Assembly (NCBI GenBank): GCA_045628925.1
Contig: JAZQQF010000189.1
Span: 1 to 5,984, forward strand
DNA: 5,984 bases
Reading direction: 5' to 3'
Origin: UBA1774 sp045628925
GTDB lineage: Bacteria; Bacillota; Clostridia; Oscillospirales; Oscillospiraceae
The notes below the pieces were generated by a model. The model was given only the letters and a program-made list of their open reading frames with translations, was not told the origin of the DNA and did no database searches. The translations under genes were made by a program, and so were the position numbers. Below, in pieces: positions 1 through 4,967 of this stretch. The first letter of the stretch is position 1. Each line of letters starts with the position of its first letter.

Positions 1-189
1 GTGAACGACCGTACCTATTGGCGCATTGTCGCGGAAAACGATCTGCGCTACGCCGACTATATTGCTGCGCTCAACGAATTGGATCAAGCATACACCTTTG
101 CGCAGCACCCTGAGAATGTAACCCTGCGCGTGCCCACCGCGCATACCGCCGCACCCTCCATCCCGGAGGGCACTGTGGCAGTGGGCTGA
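1..189 (+). CDS. C-terminal part of an unrecognised protein (5' truncated by window edge)
   Basis: An open frame runs from the first base to a TGA at 187-189, giving 62 visible residues. The first codon is GTG, but with no upstream sequence and no visible ribosome binding site it is more likely an internal Val codon of a longer gene than a start. The visible part is Tyr/Ala/Asn-rich and helical-looking (WRIVAENDLRYADYIAALNE), then becomes Pro/Thr/Ala-rich, like a loose C-terminal tail. No Cys cluster, membrane segment or known motif is visible. The stop lies 38 bases before the next gene, with no T-tailed hairpin between them, so co-transcription with the hydrolase is plausible. I do not recognise the family. 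Confidence 0.6.
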   Translation: MNDRTYWRIVAENDLRYADYIAALNELDQAYTFAQHPENVTLRVPTAHTAAPSIPEGTVAVG

Positions 190-227
190 ATCAATTATGC
201 GCGGAACACCGCGGGAAAGAGGTAACT

Positions 228-1403
228 ATGGAAGAAAATATGCAGCCAATGCAGGAAACCCCGGAAACACCGGAGGTCCCGGAAACCCCGGAAGCCCCCC
301 GGCCCCCCGGGGAAGGGGACGGCAGCATGGCCGACCTGCTCACCATGGCGCAGATGCCCGCGCTCCCCATCGGAACGCCCGCGCTGCCGGAAAGCAGCAG
401 CGAGTATTCCAAGTTCCTCGCCATGCAGGCGCTGCAGCTCTGCTCCGGCCACACGGCGGATGCCACCCGCAGCCTCTTTGAAACGGCGGGCTTCGAGGTG
501 GTGAAGCAGCAGAATTTCGACAAGGACGACGCCGATCCCTCCCACACCTGCGCATGGACGCTGGCGAAGCGGGAGCTGGACTACGCCGGCGAAACGCGCA
601 CGCTCTACACCATCGCCGTGCGCGGCACCAACGGCGGCGAGTGGTACTCCAATTTTGACTTCGCCCCCTCCCACGATGACGGCGCCCAGTACGCCGAAAA
701 CTTCCTCGCCTGTGCGCAGGAGGTGCTGATGGGCGTGCAGGAGGAGCTGATGAGCGCGGAAGACCCGCTCATCCTCGTCTGCGGTCACAGCCGCGGCGCG
801 GCCTGCGCGAACCTTGTGGGGCTGCTGCTGGATGAGGCCGCGCAGGACTCCGAGGGCATCTTCGTCTATACCTTCGCCACCCCCACCACCGTGCGGGGCG
901 ACGCGCTGAAAAAGGACTATCCCAATATCTTCAACCACATCAACCCCTGCGACCTGGTGCCCATGGTGCCGCTCTGCGGCTGGGGCTACGGGCGCGCCGG
1001 AACGGACATCCTCCTGCCCGGCGACGAGGAACAGGCGGCGAAGCTCGCCGCGGGCCTCGGCAGCCTGCTGCTCCTTGCGCCGGATATCTCCAGCTATTAC
1101 GACGACCGTCACAGCCTCACCGGCCCCGGCCTCAGCGACGAGGGCATGACCGCCTTTGAGGTGATGAACCTGCTCACCGGCTCCTTCCTGCTGGCGGACG
1201 GCGGCTTCGGCGGCATGGGCGCGGGCGGCGATATGAGCGGCGGCGGCATGGACATGAGCGCCATGCTCTCCCCGGAGAGCGACCTTGCGCCGCTGTTTGG
1301 CATCCTCGCCTCCGGCATGGCGGACGGCGGCGCGGGCACGATGAAGCTCCTGATGCAGCATATGCCCGCCACCTACCTGAGCCTGCTCACGAATATGGAA
1401 TAA
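228..1403 (+). CDS. Lipase class 3-like alpha/beta hydrolase (DUF2974/Mbeg1-type)
   Basis: A 391-residue predicted serine hydrolase. The start ATG follows an AAAGAGG ribosome binding site with a 5-base spacer. Residues 10-24 are five tandem Glu-x-Pro triplets (ETP, ETP, EVP, ETP, EAP) in an acidic, disordered-looking N-terminus. The hydrolase core begins near residue 55. It has the RGT strand end (R132-T134, the oxyanion region of class 3 lipases), a nucleophile elbow GHSRG with Ser188, Asp242 in NPCDLVP and His295 in DDRHS, so the triad appears complete and in family order. Residues 324-349 form a Gly/Met-rich linker before a helical C-terminus. There is no signal peptide or clear membrane helix, so it is probably cytoplasmic. 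The substrate (lipid, ester or other acyl bond) cannot be read from the sequence. Family assignment is firm at superfamily level and less so for the exact subfamily. The stop codon abuts the left inverted-repeat arm. Confidence 0.8.
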   Translation: MEENMQPMQETPETPEVPETPEAPRPPGEGDGSMADLLTMAQMPALPIGTPALPESSSEYSKFLAMQALQLCSGHTADATRSLFETAGFEVVKQQNFDKDDADPSHTCAWTLAKRELDYAGETRTLYTIAVRGTNGGEWYSNFDFAPSHDDGAQYAENFLACAQEVLMGVQEELMSAEDPLILVCGHSRGAACANLVGLLLDEAAQDSEGIFVYTFATPTTVRGDALKKDYPNIFNHINPCDLVPMVPLCGWGYGRAGTDILLPGDEEQAAKLAAGLGSLLLLAPDISSYYDDRHSLTGPGLSDEGMTAFEVMNLLTGSFLLADGGFGGMGAGGDMSGGGMDMSAMLSPESDLAPLFGILASGMADGGAGTMKLLMQHMPATYLSLLTNME

Positions 1404-1404
1404 G

Positions 1405-1449
1405 AAAAACCTGCCATCCGATACTTTCGGGTGGATAAGGAAGTATTTT
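1405..1449 (+). repeat. Left arm of inverted repeat flanking the acetyltransferase gene
   Basis: The arm consists of AAAAACCTGCCATCCGAT (1405-1422), an 11-base divergent spacer, then GATAAGGAAGTATTTT (1434-1449). Both blocks recur as perfect reverse complements at 2171-2188 and 2144-2159. By hand count, 38 of 45 positions match between the arms. The arm starts two bases after the hydrolase stop codon. It can fold internally: CATCCGA (1415-1421) pairs with TCGGATG (1449-1455), and TACTT (1422-1426) pairs with AAGTA (1441-1445). Confidence 0.93.
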
Positions 1450-1457
1450 CGGATGAT

Positions 1458-1478
1458 GGATTTTGTACGGCAAAATCC
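1458..1478 (+). repeat. Small perfect hairpin upstream of the acetyltransferase gene
   Basis: GGATTTTG (1458-1465) and CAAAATCC (1471-1478) are perfect 8-bp complements around a 5-base loop. No T-tract follows, so it does not look like a terminator. It lies just inside the left inverted-repeat arm, in the 126-base gap before the acetyltransferase, and may be part of the same structured element. No convincing promoter is visible in this gap. Confidence 0.6.
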
Positions 1479-1529
1479 GATGCTCGTTAAACGTGCAGAT
1501 AAATTAGAATTTGTTAGGGAGAGCACATA

Positions 1530-2072
1530 ATGAAAAATCAATATATCCAACTTGTGCCGCCAGACCTATCTCTTGCGGAACAGATGGTTGATTACTACAA
1601 AAGAAACAGGAATTTTTTAGAAGCTTTTGAACCTGTGCGAAGTGAAGAGTTCTTTTCTCTGAAATATCAACAAACACTATTAAAAAGGGAAATATCACAG
1701 TATGAAGAAAAAACAGCATTTCATTTTTATATACTTCCGGTAGAGCAACCCACAAAAATCATAGGTGTCATTGGGTTAACCAATATAGTATGGGGCCCGT
1801 TTTGTTCTGCTTTTATGGGATATAAATTAGACAAGGATTTTGTTAACAAAGGGTATATGTCTATCGCTGTAAATATGTTGACCCAATATGCTTTTAAAGA
1901 ATTAGGATTACATCGAATAGAAGCAAATGTGATGCCGAGAAATAAAGCTTCTTTAAGAGTTCTAGAAAAAAATGATTTTATTAATGAGGGAGTTTCAAAA
2001 TATTATCTAAATATCAATGGGGTATGGGAGGACCATATTCATATGGTGAAAATAAATTATGCAATGCACTAA
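1530..2072 (+). CDS. GNAT-family N-acetyltransferase, RimJ/RimL type
   Basis: A 180-residue, full-length GNAT of the Acetyltransf_3 group. These enzymes move an acetyl group from acetyl-CoA to an amine, such as a protein N-terminus or a small molecule. AGGGAG sits 8 bases before the ATG. Visible family features are the strand IIGVIGL (77-83), then MGYKLDK (96-102) leading into the CoA pyrophosphate loop FVNKGYMS (104-111), LGLHRIEA (125-132), N138 and S141 in the NKAS motif, and the C-terminal pattern G154 to W166-E-D-H. The gene is about one-third G+C on sampled lines, against 60-75% in its neighbours, and it uses A/T-ending codons plus AGA and ATA. This points to horizontal acquisition. It carries its own terminator and lies between inverted-repeat arms. 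The substrate is unknown: ribosomal-protein-type acetylation and detoxification of an amine or antibiotic are both possible. Confidence 0.88.
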   Translation: MKNQYIQLVPPDLSLAEQMVDYYKRNRNFLEAFEPVRSEEFFSLKYQQTLLKREISQYEEKTAFHFYILPVEQPTKIIGVIGLTNIVWGPFCSAFMGYKLDKDFVNKGYMSIAVNMLTQYAFKELGLHRIEANVMPRNKASLRVLEKNDFINEGVSKYYLNINGVWEDHIHMVKINYAMH

Positions 2073-2099
2073 ATCCTAATTTGTCGAACTAAAAGATAC

Positions 2100-2138
2100 C
2101 CCACCGAAGAAGTGTTTATCCTCTTCGGTGGGTTTGTT
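2100..2138 (+). terminator. Rho-independent terminator of the acetyltransferase gene
   Basis: CCCACCGAAGA (2100-2110) pairs perfectly over 11 bp with TCTTCGGTGGG (2122-2132) across an 11-base loop, and is followed by TTTGTT. It sits 27 bases after the acetyltransferase stop and inside the inverted-repeat-bounded segment, so the gene appears to carry its own terminator. The T-tract is short and interrupted by a G, so efficiency may be partial. Confidence 0.78.
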
Positions 2139-2143
2139 CTGCC

Positions 2144-2188
2144 AAAATACTTCCTTATCGCCACGAGGCAATCGGATGGCAGGTTTTT
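2144..2188 (-). repeat. Right arm of inverted repeat flanking the acetyltransferase gene
   Basis: AAAATACTTCCTTATC (2144-2159) and ATCGGATGGCAGGTTTTT (2171-2188) are exact reverse complements of the two conserved blocks of the left arm. They are separated by the same 11-base spacing, but the spacer sequence differs. Local base pairing also differs from the left arm: CTGCC (2139-2143) can close on GGCAG (2178-2182), and GCC (2160-2162) on GGC (2167-2169). The A+T-rich character of the region ends here. Confidence 0.93.
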
Positions 2189-2217
2189 TGATGGGGTTTC
2201 GTTGGGGCGCTTTTCTG

Positions 2218-2239
2218 CGGGCGATTCACGAATCGCCCG
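2218..2239. repeat. Near-perfect palindrome in the intergenic region
   Basis: CGGGCGATTC (2218-2227) and GAATCGCCCG (2230-2239) are perfect 10-bp complements separated by AC. No T-tract follows on either strand, so it is not a canonical terminator for the acetyltransferase or for the minus-strand thioredoxin operon ending at 2275. It could be a dispersed palindromic repeat, a protein-binding site or an mRNA 3'-end stabiliser. Confidence 0.75.
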
Positions 2240-2274
2240 TCCCCCGGCGAATCCGCACCCGCTCCGCTATGCCT

Positions 2275-2475
2275 TCAATCCCGCTCCTTGTAATACAGCA
2301 TACAGTGGCAGAAGCCCTCAAATTCCGGATCCGCGATCTGCTCCCGGAACTCCCGGCACATACACTTCGTATCCTCCGTGCGCTCCCGGCGGCAGGGGCA
2401 GTAGCCCCCCGTCTCCTTCAGGCCCTGCTTCACAAGGTCGGCGATCTCCCGGTCGGGATTCAGCTTGACGCTCAT
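2275..2475 (-). CDS. Small ferredoxin:thioredoxin reductase catalytic (beta) subunit-like protein
   Basis: A 66-residue Cys-rich protein with the FTR catalytic-chain signature CPC (26-28), CMC (38-40) and CHC (56-58), ending MLYYKE. By analogy with cyanobacterial FTR, C26, C38, C40 and C56 would bind the [4Fe-4S] cluster. C28 and C58 would form the redox-active disulfide, next to conserved H57. The protein would take electrons from ferredoxin and reduce thioredoxin. The loops are C-P-C-X9-C-M-C-X15-C-H-C, unlike the X16/X8 spacing of the plant and cyanobacterial enzyme, and the protein is much shorter. No variable (alpha) subunit gene is present. The start overlaps the thioredoxin stop as ATGA, and no strong Shine-Dalgarno sequence precedes it, so translational coupling is likely. 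Electron transfer to the adjacent thioredoxin is inferred from pairing. Confidence 0.85.
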   Translation of the reverse strand: MSVKLNPDREIADLVKQGLKETGGYCPCRRERTEDTKCMCREFREQIADPEFEGFCHCMLYYKERD

Positions 2476-2786
2476 GCCCGGCTCGCGGCGATCATGGCCT
2501 GCAGGTTCTCTTTCGGCGCCAGCCCCACGGACTGGTTCACGGCCTTCCCGTCCCGGATAAAGACGAGGGTGGGGATCGCGTCCACACGGAACTGCATTGC
2601 CAGCATCGGCTGCTCATCCACGTTCACCTTGCCGAACTTCACATCCGGCAGCTCCCCCGCCAGCTCCTCCACGATGGGGCTGAGCATCCGGCAGGGGCCG
2701 CACCAGCTGGCCCAGAAATCCACCACGGTGAGGCCGGAGGCGGTCTCCTCCGCAAAATTTTCCGAAGTCAGAACGATCGGTTTCAT
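2472..2786 (-). CDS. trxA: Thioredoxin
   Basis: A 104-residue classical thioredoxin, a cytoplasmic disulfide reductant. It shows VVDFWASWCGPC with the active-site WCGPC at 28-32, the buried Asp at 23, cis-Pro72 in VDAIPTL and a C-terminal G-x-x-x-K-E-x-L pattern. An ATG nine codons upstream (2811-2813) is open, but it lacks support. The chosen start has AAAGGAGA at 2793-2800 with a 6-base gap, and it matches the usual thioredoxin N-terminus. This is the first gene of a two-gene operon with the FTR-like subunit, which suggests that the thioredoxin is reduced from ferredoxin rather than NADPH. A NADPH-thioredoxin reductase is not visible here and could exist elsewhere. Confidence 0.96.
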   Translation of the reverse strand: MKPIVLTSENFAEETASGLTVVDFWASWCGPCRMLSPIVEELAGELPDVKFGKVNVDEQPMLAMQFRVDAIPTLVFIRDGKAVNQSVGLAPKENLQAMIAASRA

Positions 2787-2792
2787 TTGTAA

Positions 2793-2800
2793 TCTCCTTT
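2793..2800 (-). promoter_or_regulatory. Ribosome binding site that fixes the thioredoxin start
   Basis: The minus strand reads AAAGGAGA six bases before the ATG at 2786. It decides in favour of this start over the in-frame ATG at 2813, which would place the ribosome binding site inside the coding region. Confidence 0.85.
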
Positions 2801-2824
2801 CCAGACGCTTCAATTTCTGCGCTC

Positions 2825-2853
2825 ATTTTACTATCTTTCCCCCGTTTCCGCAA
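2825..2853 (-). promoter_or_regulatory. Candidate sigma-A promoter for the thioredoxin-FTR operon
   Basis: The minus strand reads TTGCGG (2848-2853) as a weak -35 box, then a 17-base spacer, then TAAAAT (2825-2830) as a -10 box with 5 of 6 consensus bases. Predicted initiation near 2818 would leave a leader of about 30 bases carrying the Shine-Dalgarno sequence. Confidence 0.5.
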
Positions 2854-2882
2854 GAAAATCCCTGTAAATTTCCCGTGAACGG

Positions 2883-2911
2883 TGGATATTCCCGGCAGGA
2901 TATGGTAAGAT
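2883..2911 (+). promoter_or_regulatory. Candidate promoter for the UroD-family gene
   Basis: TGGATA (2883-2888, 4 of 6 consensus), a 17-base spacer, then TAAGAT (2906-2911) preceded by TGG as an extended -10 element. Predicted initiation near 2918 gives a leader of about 36 bases. It is divergent from the thioredoxin promoter, with roughly 30 bp between the two -35 boxes. Confidence 0.45.
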
Positions 2912-2953
2912 ACCCGCATCTGAGAACAAAACCGAATGAGAGGATTGATTTCA

Positions 2954-3946
2954 ATGCTGACCAAGAAACAGAATATGCTGGAAGTCATGAAGGGCTCCAA
3001 GGGCAACCCCGACCGCTTCTGCAACTCCTATGAGGCCATGGTGCTGGCCTACACTCCCGTCATGATGGCGGGCAACTTCCCCACCAAGGGCGGCCCCAAC
3101 ACCGTCAACAGCTGGGGCGTGACCATGAGCTTCCCCGCCAACGTGCCGGGTATGTTCCCCGTGCATGACGCGGAGCACATCGTCATCAAGGACATCGAGC
3201 ATTTCCGCGATTACGTGACGCCCCCCTCCGTGATGTTCCCCGAGGAGGCGTGGGAGCCTTTCGTGAAGATGGCCGACGCCATCGACCGGAACGAATACTT
3301 CGTCTGCCCCTTCGTCGCCCCCGGCATCTTCGAGCAGACCCACAACCTGATGAGCATCAGCGAAGCGCTGGTGGCCCTGTATGAATACCCCGACGAGATG
3401 CACGACCTGTATAAGATGCTCACCGACTGGGAGCTGGCCTATGCCGAGCAGATCGTGAAGTATCTGAAGCCCAACGGCCTCTTCCATCACGATGACTGGG
3501 GCAGCCAGCTCAGCACCTTCATGGCTCCCGATATGTTCGAGGAGTTCGTGCTGCCCTGCTATCAGCAGGTCTACGGCTATTACAAGGATCACGGCGTGGA
3601 GTGCATCGTGCACCACTCCGACTCCTATGGCGAGACGCTGGCGGATTACATGGTGGACATGAAGATGGACGTGTGGCAGGGCGTCATGAGCACCAACAAT
3701 ATCCCCGAGCTGGTGAAGAAGTACGACGGCAGGCTGACCTTCATGGGCGGCATCGACAACGGCAAGGTGGACCGGGAGGACTGGAGTCAGGAAGCCATCC
3801 ACGACATGGTCTTCGACCTGTGCAGGAAGATCGGCCCCAGGGGCTTCATCCCCTGCACCACCATGGGCGGCGCGGAGAGCATCTACCCCGGCGTCTATGA
3901 GGCGGTCATGGCTGAGATCGACAAGGCCAGCAAGGAACTGCTGTAA
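2954..3946 (+). CDS. Uroporphyrinogen decarboxylase-family protein (possible methyltransferase-like)
   Basis: A 330-residue protein of the UroD superfamily (PF01208), which includes HemE and the corrinoid:CoM/THF methyltransferases (MtaA/CmuA type). I chose the ATG at 2954 because GAGAGG lies 10 bases upstream. An ATG at 2936 would add six residues but would place the ribosome binding site inside the gene. Visible features are HHDDWG (178-183), FEEFVLPCYQQVYGYYKDHG, VHHSDSYG with H220, H221 and D223, the beta-strand GGIDNG, and IPCTTMGG with C301, followed by a typical C-terminal helix. In MtaA-type enzymes the zinc ligands are H-x-C and a late Cys. Here the middle ligand position reads Asp (H-S-D), with C301 kept. 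True heme-pathway HemE is unlikely, as no heme genes are nearby and the motifs differ. A role in demethylation or methyl transfer is inferred, and no partner corrinoid protein is visible. Confidence 0.82.
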   Translation: MLTKKQNMLEVMKGSKGNPDRFCNSYEAMVLAYTPVMMAGNFPTKGGPNTVNSWGVTMSFPANVPGMFPVHDAEHIVIKDIEHFRDYVTPPSVMFPEEAWEPFVKMADAIDRNEYFVCPFVAPGIFEQTHNLMSISEALVALYEYPDEMHDLYKMLTDWELAYAEQIVKYLKPNGLFHHDDWGSQLSTFMAPDMFEEFVLPCYQQVYGYYKDHGVECIVHHSDSYGETLADYMVDMKMDVWQGVMSTNNIPELVKKYDGRLTFMGGIDNGKVDREDWSQEAIHDMVFDLCRKIGPRGFIPCTTMGGAESIYPGVYEAVMAEIDKASKELL

Positions 3947-3967
3947 TTCGACAAAATTCACGCTTTT

Positions 3968-4000
3968 TCTCCCCTGCGGGCTTTCCGCAGGGGAGATTTT
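3968..4000 (+). terminator. Rho-independent terminator after the UroD-family gene
   Basis: TCTCCCCTGCGG (3968-3979) pairs perfectly over 12 bp with CCGCAGGGGAGA (3985-3996) around the loop GCTTT, and TTTT follows. It lies 21 bases after the UroD-family stop and only 14 bases before the next ATG. The downstream gene would therefore depend on read-through or on a promoter I cannot see. Confidence 0.85.
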
Positions 4001-4014
4001 GAAAGGGAAACGAA

Positions 4015-4779
4015 ATGGAATGGAATTTTGAACGGTATCCCGCAGCGCTGACTCTTTCCATGGACGACGGGCGGGATTATCCCCTCGCCTTCCTCTCCGG
4101 CGGGCGCGTATCGTGGGCGGGGCAGGAATGCGCGTATCACCTGCTCCATGCCGCCGAGGATCTGTATCTCCTGACCTTCGACGAGGCCGCGTCCCCCCGG
4201 GTGAACCGCACCCTCGCGCTGGACATGGCTTCCGGGCTGACGACGATGGTGACCTGCCGGCAGGGCGTGAACCCGAAGCGCCCCACCTATATCGCCACGG
4301 ACATCCTCACCGGCGCGTTCGCCCTGCCGGGGCTGGAACCGGACTTCCGCCGCCACGGCTATACCCGCGACCTCGTTGGCAAGGCCATCCGCTGGGCCTA
4401 CTCCCCGGATTTCGCCATCGTGCATATCTACGTTTCCGAGCGCTACTACCGCATCAAACTCCTCCGGCGCATGGGCGACCCGGACAGTCCCTATGAGGTC
4501 GCCATGCGGAACTACGTTGACCGGACGGAGCCTGCCTATTACCTCCGCATCCGGCCGGGCGTGGTGCTCTTCGGCTTCACGGAGGACAATATGGATAAGG
4601 TCACCGGGCCGGAGATCGCCTGCGCCAGCCGCTGCCAGCTCATCGACCTGAACAGCATGACCACCGTGGGCCGGGGCTTCGGGCAGATAGGCGGAGAGCT
4701 GGACCTCTTCCGCGCCGAGGGCAGCTTCTTCGAGGTCACGGACGCGGAGCGCAGCCCGGAGTGCGGCTATTATCTCTGA
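4015..4779 (+). CDS. MoaF-like protein (calycin-type beta-barrel, function uncertain)
   Basis: A 254-residue soluble protein rich in beta strands, with no signal peptide or membrane segment. AAAGGG stands 8 bases before the ATG. From memory of the family, the segments DLVGKAIRWAYSPDF (about 122-136), VHIYVSERYYR (about 138-148) and AYYLRIRPGVVLFGFTED (about 178-195) resemble the two-domain MoaF proteins. MoaF has been linked by name to molybdenum cofactor synthesis, but its biochemical role is poorly defined. No Mo-cofactor gene is visible here. The placement directly after a UroD-family gene hints at a shared pathway, although a strong terminator stands between them. Alternatives are another lipocalin-like ligand-binding family. 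No catalytic residues can be named. Confidence 0.6.
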   Translation: MEWNFERYPAALTLSMDDGRDYPLAFLSGGRVSWAGQECAYHLLHAAEDLYLLTFDEAASPRVNRTLALDMASGLTTMVTCRQGVNPKRPTYIATDILTGAFALPGLEPDFRRHGYTRDLVGKAIRWAYSPDFAIVHIYVSERYYRIKLLRRMGDPDSPYEVAMRNYVDRTEPAYYLRIRPGVVLFGFTEDNMDKVTGPEIACASRCQLIDLNSMTTVGRGFGQIGGELDLFRAEGSFFEVTDAERSPECGYYL

Positions 4780-4869
4780 TGCGCGGCGGGCAGGACCGCA
4801 GAAATCGTGATATTATCCCGTCTGTCAGATTCCTGCCAAAAGAAACGCCGGAAAATTCGGTAAATTGAT

Positions 4870-4879
4870 GCAAATTTGC
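4870..4879. promoter_or_regulatory. Palindrome next to the oxidoreductase promoter (possible operator)
   Basis: GCAAATTTGC is a perfect 10-bp palindrome ending two bases before the -35 box at 4882. Its position suits an activator site or an A+T-rich UP-like element. It does not match the Rex consensus. No regulator gene is nearby to tie to it. Confidence 0.35.
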
Positions 4880-4881
4880 GG

Positions 4882-4910
4882 TTTACAGCACACGCCGGGA
4901 ATGCTATATT
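4882..4910 (+). promoter_or_regulatory. Sigma-A-type promoter for pyruvate:ferredoxin oxidoreductase
   Basis: TTTACA (4882-4887, 5 of 6), exactly 17 bases, then TATATT (4905-4910, 5 of 6). Predicted initiation near 4917 gives a leader of about 50 bases ending in AAGGAGG. This is the best promoter match in the window, in keeping with a highly expressed central-metabolism gene. Confidence 0.7.
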
Positions 4911-4967
4911 ATGCTTATGATACTATAAGACCCTTCGGATTTAGATTTGTATAAGGAGGCTCCCCCT

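Noticed and set aside
200..213. CGCGG-AACA-CCGCG hairpin before the hydrolase gene
   Set aside because: A 5-bp stem without a T-tract in G+C-rich DNA is too weak to call a terminator or regulatory site.
1486..1492. GTTAAAC, a match to the integron attC core GTTRRRY
   Set aside because: A 7-base degenerate match is expected by chance. No paired RYYYAAC site or second attC-like site was found beyond the acetyltransferase, and no integrase is present.
1463..1510. Possible promoters for the acetyltransferase (TTGTAC with GTTAAA, or a TAGAAT -10 box)
   Set aside because: The first pair has only about half-consensus boxes. The second -10 box lacks a -35 box and would start transcription inside the ribosome binding site. 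Read-through from the hydrolase gene cannot be excluded.
195..1550. 451-codon open frame on the minus strand opposite the hydrolase
   Set aside because: Its product is a low-complexity His/Ala/Gly/Val/Arg-rich chain with no motif. It is a by-product of the G/C-ending codons of the real gene on the other strand, which has a ribosome binding site and a full catalytic triad.
2128..3033. 301-codon plus-strand open frame across the thioredoxin-FTR region
   Set aside because: It runs antisense to two well-supported genes, through the palindrome and the promoter region, and its product shows no family features.
2951..3961. 336-codon open frame on the minus strand opposite the UroD-family gene
   Set aside because: It has the same His/Val/Gly/Ala-biased shadow composition and no recognisable domain, while the plus-strand frame has clear family motifs.
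4789..4837. 7-bp inverted repeat GGCAGGA/TCCTGCC after the MoaF-like gene
   Set aside because: The 35-base gap and the lack of a T-tract make it a poor terminator, and a 7-bp match at that distance is easily due to chance.
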